Shown: one piece after another, positions 49,590 to 62,033 of the stretch
How the letters are laid out: every line of letters starts with the position of its first letter
How positions within the stretch are numbered: position 1 is the stretch's first letter
Assembly (NCBI GenBank): GCA_022836615.1
Contig: MU405243.1
Location: 62,001-126,000 of the forward strand
Direction of reading: 5' to 3'
Origin: Annulohypoxylon bovei var. microspora
Lineage: Eukaryota > Ascomycota > Sordariomycetes > Xylariales > Hypoxylaceae
DNA: 64,000 bases
Notes under the pieces: generated by a model
Database searches by the model: none
Told to the model about the DNA's origin: nothing
Seen by the model: only the letters and a program-made list of their open reading frames with translations
Program-made: the position numbers and the translations under genes

Positions 49590-51571
49590 TTAGAGGGTGT
49601 AGAAGAAGTCTGGAGTAGATCTCAATTAGCACAAAACTGTGACCATTGCTATAAGTGATAAGTGGAAACGTACCGGGATGATGGTCGCCGACCTCCTCTA
49701 TGCTCTTCTCCCTCATAACGGCGGCCTGCTCTGAGAACTGGTTCTCTGCCTTCTTCTTATTCAAGTAACCGAGGTACCACCGAAGTACTATCGACGAAAC
49801 AAGCATCAAGATGGACATCCCGAGGGCTGAGGCGTTTCCGATGCTATCTGTGAGAGGACGCTGGTAAATAGGGAGTCTACTAGATATTGATTCGATTAGA
49901 CGAGGTATCACTTACAATAAGGCGGATCTTGGTAGGCCTGAGTTCCGGAAATGGCGAACAGATGTGGGAATATGTTGAAGAATGCCAGCACGGATCCTCT
50001 GTTCCTAGGTTAGTGACCGTCATCTGATTGAAGCGATGAGATAAGGGGGTTTACCTTCGTGTGTAGCCGACGAAAGACATGGCACCCCATGATAATTGCA
50101 ATACCGTACTCGGGTATATGGAAAATGCGACTAGACATGTAGCTGCGAATCGGATGTCGCGGTGCCTGACCCAGATCAAGACAGCGTAGCCTATGACCGC
50201 GCCTACCGTGGACGAAGCTAGGACAATCCCTCGGGCGTTGGTCTTATCCGCAATTCTGCTGAAGAAGATGATTCCGACGCAGCCGCACACATACACGATG
50301 ACGGTGAAAAGTTGCGCGTTTACATCGCTGTATCCAAAGCCCTAGATAAACATTAATATCAAGAATTCCAAGATAATGAGTCCTGGCTTGGGTGCACACA
50401 TACCGCAATGAGATCAGGGAGAAAGTTTGATAGAGACCCTTGGCAGAAGGCACTTGCGCAGCTGACCAGCATGAAGAGCCAGAAGTGAACGTCCAGCATA
50501 ATCTTCCAGATCTGGCTGGGCCGTACTTGTTGATTGGATGTGTTGTGAGCTCGCGCGCTCCTCTGGATGATATGCTTTTTCTCGGCCTCGCTGAAGCCCC
50601 AATTAAGCTCCTGCGGGCTGCTAGGTAGGCAAAACAGCACGACGAAGGCGAATGCGATGGGCACGATGCCTTCGATGAGAAAGATCCACCGCCATGCTCT
50701 CCACCCGTTGGCCCCGTCCAGATCCTTCACGATGGCATAAGCGATGAGGCCGTTGAAGGCACCTGCAATGGTAGACATGGACGCTAGAACGGCGCCCCGA
50801 GTCGCGTATTCCGAGTACTGGTACCAGAATGAGAGATCTATAAGATAAAAATGTTAGGAGATTGAGGAATGAGTGGGGATGGGACAACCTGTTCGTCTGT
50901 CGTGTAAACATACAGAAGACGCCGCCTTGCACGAATGCTTCCGCCCCTCCTATGAAAAACCTTATGACGAGCAATTGAGTGCTGTTCTTAGCTAAAACGG
51001 TCAAGGCAGTCAAGATTCCCCACTGTTGACAAGAAACTCTCTGTTAGCCTAGGTAGTAACTAAATTAGGGGGGTGCTGAGGTTTCTGAGTCCTACTACTA
51101 TCATAGCTCCGGAGAACTGCCTGTTCGGGTGAATCTTTTTAATCAACAGTGTCCCTGGAAGTTGGAAAATGATTGTTGCTACTAGGAACACGGTCGCCGC
51201 ATTCGAATAGTCCCCCGGGCTGAGTTTCATCTCTTCGCTGAGGCCGGCAATCTTAGCATTACCGAGATCGGATTTGCCCTGCTTGGTGGTGAGTATGCAC
51301 TGGCCATAATAGGGGTAAATCCAGGTAAAATCTGGTGATATAGATGACTAACCATCGTAGCGAAGAAGTAGACGCTGGACAAGAGCGGCAGAATGAATAA
51401 GTCGAGTTTCCATTTTACTCTGCGCGCGAACTTTGGGTCGACGACCTCTTCGACTTCATCCTCCTTAGTCATGCTTCCTTGAGAACTAGGACTGCTCGAT
51501 GGCATCAAGACCGAAGGGTCCCGGAATTCGACCGGGTCGACCTCAATTCTGTCTGAACTCTTCGAAGCCAT
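49590..51571 (-). CDS. MFS permease, allantoate permease/anion:cation symporter family
   Basis: Eight exons: 51353-51571, 51099-51278, 50914-51022, 50404-50837, 50055-50341, 49916-49998, 49674-49847 and 49590-49609, giving 501 aa. All introns are 56-76 nt with GT...AG and consistent phases. The last exon codes only for the final residues and yields the family ending DFFYTL. The N terminus is hydrophilic (1-55). LDLFILPLLSSVYFF is TM1, and GKSDLGNAKIAG follows it. TM2 carries LPGTLLIKKIHPNR, the permease family's motif. Around twelve membrane segments can be counted. Relatives (Dal5, Tna1, Fen2, Liz1) import allantoate, nicotinate, pantothenate or other organic acids across the plasma membrane. 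It diverges from an alpha/beta hydrolase and may supply or clear its substrate. Confidence 0.9.
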
Positions 51572-52148
51572 TGTTGTTGAGATGGTTAGGATGTAGATGC
51601 TGAATAATGATAATACTCGAGGTAAATCTAGATGCAGGTTTTTGCAACCTGATTATCTTATATTGAGCTTATTCCCTAAAATTATTCTCGTCGAGCGCAA
51701 GTCGCGTTTCAGAGCCCACTCAGCTCTGGGCATGGCAGGGGTGGTGCTCTAAGTAGGCAGAGGCTTAGATACGGGGACCCGTAAGAGGAACTATTGTTAC
51801 GTAGGCTCTTCTTGTGGGAGGGGACCATGTTTACCTTAGCATGTCGCAATTGAGAAAATGCCAATGTCTATCACTTACCTATCCTGCCATCTTCAACTTC
51901 CTCCTGTCAGTATCGATTCACATGTCTCAGGGGCAATCAGGGTCGGCCCCCCCAAACGCCATCACGAGAAGCGAATTTGTGAGCAGCAAACCACATGGGA
52001 TTTGCTACTGGCGGTAGCGTGGGATCCGCATCATCGTGCAGTGAATAGACACGACGCAAGACGGGGAAGCCAAGCGGTATTGACCCGGCCGCGGATTTGG
52101 ACTCAGCCTGCTTACGCTATTGGGGGCGCTGGGGGAGGATTGGCCGAA

Positions 52149-52159
52149 GCGAATTTCGC
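52149..52159. promoter_or_regulatory. Inverted-repeat candidate operator, copy 1
   Basis: GCGAA-T-TTCGC, extended by A/T on the flanks to a 13-bp inverted repeat, 219 bases before the hydrolase ATG. Confidence 0.4.
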
Positions 52160-52200
52160 TCTGAACTGCCGGCTCGGCCGCAGGATCTGCAGGAGTCCGA

Positions 52201-52211
52201 GCGAATTTCGC
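52201..52211. promoter_or_regulatory. Inverted-repeat candidate operator, copy 2
   Basis: Exact second copy of GCGAA-T-TTCGC, 52 bases (about five helical turns) from the first, on the same DNA face. Confidence 0.4.
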
Positions 52212-52220
52212 CAAACGCGC

Positions 52221-52239
52221 CTCTCTCTCTCTCTCTCTC
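52221..52239. repeat. CT dinucleotide microsatellite
   Basis: About nine and a half CT units in the hydrolase promoter. Confidence 0.9.
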
Positions 52240-52377
52240 GCCGCCCGCCTATATACAAGATTGCAGCTGTGTGCCTGCAGTTAATAAGAAAATGGTCACC
52301 TACGCACGTAAATCTATTTCCCGATTTGAACCTTGGCGCCAACTGCCGTGTAACGAATAACAGAATCGTGACATAAG

Positions 52378-53310
52378 ATGGACAAGCCGCTAACAGCTGC
52401 GGAGGTTCCCCCACGGTTCCTCAATTCCACGCTGCTCGTAGGCCATATCCCTCACAGAGCTCTCGTCTCGGACCCACGCGTGTCTTACGCGCTATACGTG
52501 CCGCCTCAGCACTACGGCTACGGAGCAGGGGCAGCCCCGGCGCGCGGCAAGGTTCCTTTGCTAGTGTCGATCCACGGCACTCGGCGCCACTTCTACGACA
52601 TCTACGACCTGGCGCCGTTCGCCGACTCCGCCGCGTGCGCGATCCTCACGCCGCTATTCCCGGCCGGGCTGGACGGCCCCGACGACATCGACTCGTACAA
52701 GCTGCTCCGGTCGAAGACCCTGCGCTCCGACCTCGCGCTCCTGTCGATGCTCGACGAGGTCGCGGTGCGGTGGCCGGCCATAGACACCGACACGATCTTC
52801 CTCGCGGGCTTCAGCGGGGGCGGCCAGTTCGCCCACCGCTTCCTCTACTTGTATCCCGAGCGGCTGGCTGCCGTGAGCGTCGGCGCTCCGGGCCACGCGA
52901 CGGTGCTAGACGACCAGCGGAACTGGCCCGCAGGAGTTAAGGATGTAGACGCTCTCTTCGGGAAGAGTATCAATAAGGATCTAATCAAAAGGGTTCCCGT
53001 CCAACTTGTCGTCGGCGATGCAGATGTCAAGACTCACGGCAGCGAAGAGTTCTGGACTTGGGTGCGGGAATTGAAGGCTCAACGGAGTGCTGGAAGTAAG
53101 ACCAATAATGATATAGAAGGGTTGTCATTCATGGATCGGGGGAGGCTGGAGACTATGCATAGCCTCCACGAGCTGTGGAAGCGGGATGGCATCGAGGCCC
53201 AGTTGGACATTGTCGGAGGAGTGGCTCATGAGGTCAGAGGCGTTCGCGATTCTGTGTTGGCGTTCCTAAAGCCTAAGGTGCAGAAACATTCTACCAATTA
53301 TGCGGTGTGA
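52378..53310 (+). CDS. Alpha/beta hydrolase, esterase/PHB-depolymerase-like
   Basis: Intronless, 310 aa. The nucleophile elbow GFSGGG (about 143-148, Ser about 145) follows an oxyanion-side SIHGTRRHFYD motif. VQLVVGDADV carries the acid (about Asp213) and GGVAHEVRG the probable catalytic His (about 283). The layout matches single-domain esterases of the PHB-depolymerase/feruloyl-esterase-like group. There is no signal peptide, so it probably acts in the cytosol. The 5' half is strongly G+C-rich and the 3' half is not. It shares a promoter with the permease, so uptake followed by ester hydrolysis of the same compound is an attractive but untested idea. Confidence 0.82.
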   Translation: MDKPLTAAEVPPRFLNSTLLVGHIPHRALVSDPRVSYALYVPPQHYGYGAGAAPARGKVPLLVSIHGTRRHFYDIYDLAPFADSAACAILTPLFPAGLDGPDDIDSYKLLRSKTLRSDLALLSMLDEVAVRWPAIDTDTIFLAGFSGGGQFAHRFLYLYPERLAAVSVGAPGHATVLDDQRNWPAGVKDVDALFGKSINKDLIKRVPVQLVVGDADVKTHGSEEFWTWVRELKAQRSAGSKTNNDIEGLSFMDRGRLETMHSLHELWKRDGIEAQLDIVGGVAHEVRGVRDSVLAFLKPKVQKHSTNYAV

Positions 53311-53884
53311 TTGTAGGTGTCTAGGTACCTAGGTATGCACTTGGTCATCCTTTTCCAACCAGTACCTTAGCAATGCCAAGCTGCTTATGCGAAAAGGGGC
53401 ATAACTTCAAACTATGTGTTATATGGCTCTTATCGAGGTATGCATCAAGCTTCAAGATGTTGAGGCAACTTCAGAAATTAAACATTACAGCTATGAAGCT
53501 CTTCAAATGACCCAAGTGCAAGTTACTGACCGCCACTACCTAGTTAGGCTGACTCTGCCTCTTATTGGAACCACCGCATGTACATTAATATGCACCTCGA
53601 CATTTGTGGTGTATGAGAAACAGGGATGAATAATGTAAGGCACTTTAAATACGCCCAGAATACTAAGCCACCCCGAGATGCATGTAAGGCATACCTCAAG
53701 GTTGAACTCGTAATTTCGTATCCCCAGCCCCTCTCTTCTCGTTTATTAATGCACCCCAACCCTCGAGCTAGGGAGAAATACTAATGGTTCCGATATTCTT
53801 GCCATATCACTTAGTTTCGCCTTCTATTCTCCAAGTAATTATGCATTAACTAACTCGAAGCAAGACCATAGATTTCAATTCACT
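53311..53884. other. Intergenic region
   Basis: Contains a 71-codon frame (53414-53629) without motifs or splice support, and a GTCTAGGTACCTAGGTA motif at 53319-53335. No gene supported. Confidence 0.5.
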
Positions 53885-56800
53885 ATGGCAGACCCTGTTT
53901 CTATCTCAGCTAGTATTGCGGGGCTTATGACACTGGCTGATGTAGTCTTCTTACGACTGATGAAATATGTCAGATCTGTAAAGAATGCTGCAAAGGATGT
54001 CGAAGACCTCGCCAAGGAAATCAATACGCTGGGAGGCGCTTTGCACAGCCTATCGAGACTAGCGCAGAGTTTTGATGACGAGCCTGTGGACAATAGGAGT
54101 TTTCGGATATACCATATTGAGGCATGCAACGACATCTTAGCGAGGATTCAGAAGAAATTGAAAAAGTTTGACAGCGACTCCTTGACGAAAAAGGTCATAT
54201 GGCCATTTTCATCGATGCGAGTGAAAGAATTCCTCGATGAACTGACCCGACACAAACAGAGCGTCAATCTTGCCCTAACAGCCAACTCAATGGACCTCCT
54301 TCTGCGATCCCTAGCTCGGGAAGATGATCTTCAGAAAACAACATCGGAAATCCTAGCTAACGTCAAAAAAACCCAGGAAATCACGAATCGCATCGGTCAT
54401 GATGGACAACATGAAAAGGTGTTGAAGTTTTTCCTGAGACATAATCCACAACAGAATTACGCAATGAGCCTCAAATTGCGACAACCAAGAACAGGCTTGT
54501 GGCTACTACGTCTACCAAAGTTCCAAACTTGGCTCTCGACAGTAGATGGAAAACTTTGGCTGACCGGCATCCCCGGGGCAGGGAAGACGATTTTAGCAGG
54601 CACGATCATCGAGGCTTCTCTAGGACAGTGCAATGATAGTGTTGCATGTGCATTCTTCTTCTGCGATTACAAGGATGAGAGAACGCATTCACCAACTCAT
54701 ATCCTCGGCGCATTGGCTTATCAAATAGCCATTCAGAAGGAAGAGGCCTATCAAATCCTGGAGCAATATCATCGTGACCTTCACCCTGACAATGGTCTAC
54801 CCCGTGATTATACGATAAGCGGACTTGAGAGAGCTATAGGGGAGATGATTAGACTATTTGACCAGGTCTTCTTTATCGTGGATGGGATCGACGAATGCGG
54901 AAACCTTGTTGAAGATGTTCTTGAAACGTTCTGTTCTATATCGGAAGATTCAGATAACATATCAATGGCGTTATTAAGCCGCGACGAACCTAACATCAGG
55001 GACCGCCTCGAAGATAACTTCGTCTGTGAAAAGGTAGCTGCTCACAAAGAGGATATCATAGAATACGTGACGGCGCAGATCGAAGAACGCATACGGGTGG
55101 GAAAGCTTCACATTGATGATCTCACACTTAAGGGGAAGATCATGGACGACCTGGTAGATGGTGCAGCAGGGATGTGAGTATAGTTTGCTTCGTCACAATG
55201 ATTCTTAGGTTAACAATAGCTTAAAGGTTTCGATGGGTTGCCTGCCAGCTGGATCATCTTGAGCAGTGTGACTCGGATCAAGAGTGTCGAGAGGCTTTAA
55301 AGAAGCTACCTCCTAATCTCAACGAAACATACTTGCGAATTCTAAAGCGGATACCAACAACTAAGGCGCGACTTGCCCAATTAATTCTGCACTTCGTTGC
55401 CTTCGCGAACCCACCACTCCACATTCGACAACTCAGGGAAGTGGTGTCAGTTCCTGAGACCGGAGGCTTCCTAGAGCCTAGTGGTCTTGTACGCGAAAAT
55501 TCAATCCAGAGATTATGTAGTAGTTTGATTCGAAAATCGAACAATGGAGATAAGTTCGAGTTTGCACATTTCTCTGTCCAGGAATTTCTTCAAAATGAGA
55601 CAATCCTCCAAGACCAATTTGCGGAGTTTCTAATTTCAAAGTCACGATGCAATAGACTGATAGCAATCCAATTCCTGAAGTATTTACAACTCGAAAACTT
55701 CAACCATTCCCCGGTAGCTACAGTGGATGAACTCGCTTACATAAACGCGAGACATACAAATAACCCTCTGTACGAACTTGCAGCATTTGAATGGATTAGA
55801 TACGCGGAAGATGAATGGGCCGACAAGGAAATAGTCAAATTAGCTAAGGGCCTATTCGATTACGAAAAGACGGCATTATTCAGTTCGTGGGTAGCCCAGA
55901 TAATGATTTACTATACCGACAAACTAAGTGATGCCAATGCTATTCAAAAGACCATAACTCTAATTACTCACAAATGCCTGACTCCACTACATGTGGCCTG
56001 CGCATTTTCGCTTCCAACTATTTGCTCCTATCTAATAAAACAAGGAGCTGATGTCGACCAAGAGAGTCCTATTGGGACGCCATTGCAATGTGCAGCCGGG
56101 GGTTTGCTCTCATTTCAAAACGACGATATTACCGATATGTCTGGATATTTTCTTTCCAGAATAGACGAAGATTATGTATCACCAGCAGCAGAAACCATAA
56201 GACTTCTGCTAAAGGCCAAAGTAAAGCGCTTTCGCACTGCTTCAAGTTTTAGCTTGCACAAACGACCGCTAGAACTTGCAATATACGCATTATCGAATAC
56301 ACACGACTTCTCCGTAATTACACTACTTATTTCCGAAGGATTTTCCTTAGAAGAAACGGATATCGATGAATTGCGCTATAAAATTATGGGTGCAATAGCC
56401 TTTAGGGACAAATACCAAGAGCTTAACTTCAAGTCATTCATTATGACTTTGAACTCTATGATAAACCGCCCCGGTCCTTATCGGGACCTTTGCTCATTGG
56501 CATGGTCAATCGCTGTTAATGAAATGTTAAGTTTCACATCGGATCTAAATTTAATTGATCTTAGCATTTCTCTCTCGCCGGATATGCAAAAACAATACTT
56601 CATTCAGGCTGTTATGGATGGAGACATAACTGCATTCGAAAAAATAAAAAAAGCCTCCGGTCTCAATCCATCCGACATCTTGGACTATGAGGATATACCT
56701 TTGTTAGGCCTTGCATTAATTAATCCACGGCCCGGGAAATCAACTTTAACGATGGTTGAAACGCTTCTTAAGACTGGCTGCAGTTTCTCCCAATTCGAGA

Positions 56801-59800
56801 AAAATTGTAATCCACTAGTGGATTTAAAATATTCATGGTCTAATATGCCAAGGGGGGTTGAAAAATCTTGCATCGAGCCTTTGATGAACATTTGCATCGA
56901 TCACGGAGTAACGATTTGTTCTCAAGACGACAAAGGAAGAAACGTCTTGCATCTTACTTGTAAGAATCCGCAGTTTCTTGAAATTCTTCTCGCATATGAG
57001 AGCGAAACAAACGTCGACTGTGCGCTACGCATGGTAGACCAAGATGGCTATACTCCCCTATCTACAGCAGTGAGGGATGGTCTTGCAGAATCGGCATCTT
57101 TATTTTACAAACGAAGTAAGGGTGATCCCGAGACTTGGAAAAGCCCAGATCCAGTTCTCCAACTAGCCGCCAGAGGAAATTGTGAGGATACATTCAGAGA
57201 TATGTTAAACTTCGGAGTGATTACCACTGAGATTCCAAACGATAACCTAACGCCGCTTCACTATATCGAAGCTAAAGTATCTCTCGAGTTTGTTAAATAT
57301 CTCAAAATGATATATCCAAACGCATGCAATGTCCGTGCTAAGGGTAAACTTCCATTAGAAGTCTATCTTGAGCAAGTCTTCGACCATTCTAAGAACGAAC
57401 TAAGTCTACCAATTTCAGTAAGCGCAGAAGTCATCACAGCTCTCTATCCTATAAAATCGCAAGACAACGAAAGGAAGTTATGGGAATACTTCGCAGAAGA
57501 TATCATTCCCAGCGCTAGATCTAAACGGCATGATTCTGGTTCTGGTTCTATTTCCGGTTCCGATCATAGACCTGGTCCCGGTCGTTCCGAACATAACGAT
57601 ATAATAGAAAGATTTTGCGCTGTGGTGGTAACGAAACTTATGCAGCTAGGGTGCTTGACCTCATACGAATCTGTTACGCAAAGGCCAGCTCTCCTTTTAT
57701 TACTGGATGACAGCGAAGATGGCTCTAACAGACCTTGGCCTATATGGCCGCTTGAAGGTCAGATTGTTTGTGATATCATAAATCACACAAGTTGGTGGCC
57801 GGAAATCCAAGAATCACCTTTAATAGTACGACTATTGAAGGCAGCCATTGTGGACAACGATAATGAGCTGGTGACACTATTATGTCTAAAAGGCGCGAGT
57901 GTCCATCAGCGAGTAGAATGTCGCTCGGCATTGGAAATTGCTTGCAATAAAAATGTTCGGGATGATTTATTCCAAATTCTTCTAAATCACGCAGATACGG
58001 AACGTCTAGATGAACTCGACGTGGCGGACGATGGGCTCGGACTCATCCATCGCCTCGCTGTCCCCGGGGGGGCTGGTAAGATCATTCAGTTATTACGGCG
58101 AGGTGCAAGTCCAAACCTTCGCACAGGTATTTACCCGAATATGCCCGCTCTTATCTATCACCTATGGCGAAACCAAGTCGAATCTTCCATAATTCTATTA
58201 AAAAATGGCGCGGATCCGACCTGCGTTGATAAGCCTGGCTTCGATGCATGTCTACAAGTGGCAATTATGAAGGCTACCGGTACAGACTTATTAGAAGCCC
58301 TTTATCAAACGGTTACCCCAGTATGGCGCGTTAATTGGCAGAAACGTTACAGTATTACATATCCCTTGCAACACATTATACCCCTACGTGATTGTAATGC
58401 TCTTCACATCGCCGCGGTTTCAGGACACCACGATTATTTAGCTTTCTACATGAAACGCAACATATTTTCCGATGTCAATATGACTGCTCACAACAAGGTC
58501 ACCCCTTTGCATCTTGCAGCTTTGACTGGACATTTACCAACTATCATGTTCCTCCACGGGCAGGGAGCCAATATCAATGCCCGAACAGAGTTTGGTCGCT
58601 TGCCACTACACTATGCTGTTATCAATCGATGCTTAGCCGCTGTCACTACCCTATTGAACCTTGGGAGCGATGTCACCACGATTGATAATTCTGGAATGAG
58701 TCCATACTTATACGCTCATCAACTTGAAAATCAGCCTATAATTGACTGCTTCCACGACAAACAGGAGCAAAATAGATCTCATGATGATAGCTCTATTAGC
58801 AACGACGTCTTGCTTCTTTCGCTCAGGCAACAATTCGGTCTTACTACAGCATTGCAAGGTGCTGTAAGAAAGGGGAATATAACGTTATGTGAAAAGTTGC
58901 GTCAAATGGGCTGTCAGCTTGATGCCAATATGCCTAGCTGTAATGGGTGCTCGCCTCTTCTTCTTGCCGTTCGACATGAGAAAATCGACATTATCAAGTG
59001 GTTGCTGTCTCAAAAAGCATCAACTTTGAAAACAAGTTGTTTCAGTTGTGGCCTCCTCGGCCCTATTCACAAGATTCTACAAAGTATAGAATTAATTGGA
59101 ATTGTTCCGCAGTTCCTAGAACGGTATCTAAGCGACGGGGGAAGCTTATTAAGTGAATTGCATAACCCTATGTATACTGCTGTTCATTATGAGAATATTG
59201 AAGGGGTACAAATTCTCTTAGAACACATTGAGCAGAACACAAAACACTACGCGTAAGTATTAACCTTTCTTATTAGACTAAGGAGGGAAGAAAAGAAAAA
59301 CCATAGCTCGCCCCTTCTAATGCAGTCACAGTAACATGATAAGAGTCGACCAGGCCGAAGCAATTCCAATACTGGTAAATCGATGTTGGTCCTTGGCTGA
59401 AAAGAAGTCGCCACTCCATGCGGCAATATACCATGACAACCTCGAAATTGTGGATCTCCTGCTCGAGAATGGTGCGAGTCTAGATGCATTAGATAAAGAT
59501 TTAAGGACGCCACTACATGTGGCCGTGAAGTATACAACCCCGGAAGTGACTAGAGCTTTAATTAGCCATGGAGCGGAGTTGAACTGCCACGACAAAAAGG
59601 GAGACACTCCCCTAAAGAGAGCTTCGTATGAGGGCCGATGGGACCTCGTTGAGATTCTGCTGGACGCCGGTGCCGACCTGTACGATCGCAACTTCGATTT
59701 GGAAACAGCGCTTTATAGTTCAGCATATGGGGCTCATGATAGCAAACTATACTTTGAACACAAAAGAATATTCGCTAGACTCGCGACTCTAGGACTTGAT

Positions 59801-60598
59801 CCACACCATCAAAACATTAGGGGGGTTTCGGCTATCCATGAAGCAATGTGGGCGGACCATTTTGCATCACTTATTCTTAATGGTACTTACGAAGTCCAGA
59901 AGACGGCTCCGTTTCCATGGAATTATTGTCTTCTGTGGGGGGATCTACCCTGGCTAACAACAAGATTTGCAATGTTGCGAAAAAAAATCCCTCCTAACAC
60001 CTTACGGATGATTGCAAACACTGAACCCAGTAACGGCTGCAGCCCACTTTGCATGTCTGCATCTGGAGGACTCCTAAAAATGATGGAAAATCTTCTTACT
60101 ATAGGGGCCAATATGGAATTTGAGGGTTGTCCTGATGGCACCGCTCTCATGGCTGCATGTTGTGCTAGAAGATTAGAGCCGGTTATGTTTCTGGTACGAC
60201 GGGGCGCGGCTTTATCATACTACGGGTCGAATGGGTTTCGAACCGCTCTTGATAAAAGTAAAACGTCAGAACGTATCCTCAAGTGGCTCCTGGTCACTAG
60301 GTTCACGGACCAGGGGAAGATCATGGAAAGCTCAAATAATGACTCGTCCATCGAACCAGTTTCTGTTCGGTCCTGGAGTGGGTTCATAAAGGCGGAGATG
60401 GTCATTTGCGAACATCTCGAGAGGCGCGCACAGCAGTCATCAAAGGATTACTGGATTTTTCTGATGGGGGAAAGGAAGAAGCTGAGAGGGAAAGTTATTC
60501 CAATGGTTGATGGACGCAGAACTATACGTCCATCGAAACTGATTCCTTTAGAACCGGTTCGTATACACCCAGACGGCTACGAGGTCTCTAAACCATAG
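53885..60598 (+). CDS. NLR/STAND protein: HeLo-like N domain, NACHT ATPase, ankyrin repeats
   Basis: Exons 53885-55173, 55227-59252 and about 59326-60598 give roughly 2195 aa. The N-terminal 100 residues (MADPVSISASIAGLM...) resemble the helical HeLo-like or STAND N domains of fungal NLRs. The NACHT domain follows, with Walker A GIPGAGKT at residues 228-235, Walker B FFIVDGIDEC near 329-338, and SRDEP as sensor. The first intron cuts at MFRWVACQLD, a conserved winged-helix junction. From about 600 to the end are degenerate ankyrin repeats (TPLHLAALTGHLPTIMFL, SPLHAAIYHDNLEIVDLLL, TPLHVAV and many diverged ones). An SGSGSISGSDHRPGPG linker interrupts the array. Exon 3 may start at 59326 or 59332, both in frame. 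In known fungi such proteins sense non-self cues in heterokaryon incompatibility or defence. The cue here is unknown. Confidence 0.85.
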
Positions 60599-61124
60599 AG
60601 GCATGCCTATAGGCGTTGATAGAGATGGCGATGGGTTTTGGAATTTCATATTGGTGTTTTATGGAGTTAGATGTGAGGTTAAGATGTTCATCAAGCACGG
60701 TTTGCGAGCACTTGCGATTATTGTTGGCTTATCTCTTTAAGAAATAGTGATTGGAGATAATTGTAATTCTTTTCACTACACAAATGTCAGTTTATAGAGG
60801 TTTCGGGAAATTTGTGTTGATCTTTCCTACGTTGATAGAGACTTGTTTAACGTTCAGACTCCTTGACATCAATATGACGTTAACCATACAACACCATGCC
60901 GATTATATGAATATGTAAAGACCTTGCCCACCATACCTACAAACTTAATACAAATTCTAAATGTAAAAAAAACAACTGGTATCAATTAATGTACATATTC
61001 AAATATACTTGAATAACTCAATCATAAGGGTCAAATAGTTGAACCCGCAAATCCTGAGTCATAAACTTCAGACCTACCCAGAACCAACCAATCAAGAGCG
61101 CTCAGAGCTCCCGTATTTCCTAAA
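60599..61124. other. Intergenic region
   Basis: A+T-rich, no gene seen between the NLR stop and the next + gene. Confidence 0.5.
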
Positions 61125-62033
61125 ATGGCAAGTCCACTACGCTCGCTCACGGCCACGGCTTTACGCCAAGCCCGCATCCGCAAACCCGCAAGCGGAGCCA
61201 TACTATCCAAACCAGCACGTCTAGCCACCGCAAGCACCACCCCATCGCGACCATTCACAGCCACAGCCGCAGCATCGTCGTCCCCAAGCCCCGCCAGGAT
61301 CCTCCTCGAGGACCCGGACACCGGCTTCGGCTTCACGCGGCGCGACCGAGATCCGCGGGCCGTACTACACGGCGATGGGGCCGCGGTGCCTGGCGGACGT
61401 GCTGGAGACGACGGGCGCGCACGCGGGCGGGCTGAAGTTCGCGGGCGGGCCCTTCGGCCCGTTCGCGCAGGCGCCGCTGCGGCAGCTGATCGCGCTCGCG
61501 CACGGGGCCGGCGTGTACGTCAGCGCCGGGGGCTGGGTCGAGCACATCCTGTCGGCGAGCGCGTGCAGGCCGCGGGCCTGAAGCCGAAGCCTGAGCTCGG
61601 TATTCAGTTTGGTGCCGGCGGCGACACCGCGGCGAAGGAGCTGGAGAGCGTCGGGACGAGCGACCCCGGCAAGGTGGTTGGTATGGCGAGGCGGTTCGTG
61701 CGCGATGCCGGGGTCGAGCGCGTGATGATCGAGAGCGAGGGGATCACGGAGAACGTGAAGACTTGGCGCACTGATGTCATCCAGTCGATTCTGAAGGAGC
61801 TGCCTCTGGAGATCGTCATGTTTGAGGCGGCTGATCCGTCTGTGTTTAACTGGTGAGTACCTACCTACACTTGTTTGCATTTACGTGATGCTGGCTGGTT
61901 TATCAAAGGGGCTACAGCGCTGACTATGAGAAGGTACATCCGAGAATTCGGCGTCGACGTCAATCTCTTCGTCGACCACTCGCAGATCGTGCAGCTGGCT
62001 GGACTGAGAGCTGGCATCTGGGGAAAAGAGTGA
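61125..62033 (+). pseudogene. Disrupted phosphosulfolactate-synthase-family gene (ComA/HSA32-like)
   Basis: The start (MASPLRSLTATALRQ...) has a basic, Ser/Ala-rich, possibly mitochondrial leader ending in LLEDPDTGFGFTR. The family continues in another frame from about 61342 (EIRGPYYTAMG, GLKFAGGPF, GVYVSAGGWVEHIL). It then returns to the first frame near 61560 (QAAGLKPKPELGIQFGAGGDT, MIESEGITEN, EIVMFEAADPSVFNW). A normal intron 61853-61933 leads to the last exon 61934-62033 (FGVDVNLFVDHSQIVQL). Compared with the family, about ten residues are missing at the first frame change and about fifty at the second, with no room for introns. Either the gene is broken or the G+C-rich segment was misassembled. 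Archaeal ComA makes phosphosulfolactate; the plant relative HSA32 supports heat memory; the fungal role is unknown. Confidence 0.75.

Larger units (their letters stand above)
51572..52377. promoter_or_regulatory. Shared divergent promoter of the permease and hydrolase genes
   Basis: 806 bases between opposite start codons. It contains two exact copies of GCGAATTTCGC (52149-52159 and 52201-52211), an 11-bp inverted repeat with one central base. A partial copy GCGAATTT is at 51971-51978. A CT microsatellite occupies 52221-52239. The pair is a candidate binding site for a dimeric transcription factor controlling one or both genes; this is inference. Confidence 0.5.

Noticed and set aside
53414..53629. 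71-codon + frame between the hydrolase and the NLR
   Set aside because: No motif, no splice partner, ordinary intergenic composition.
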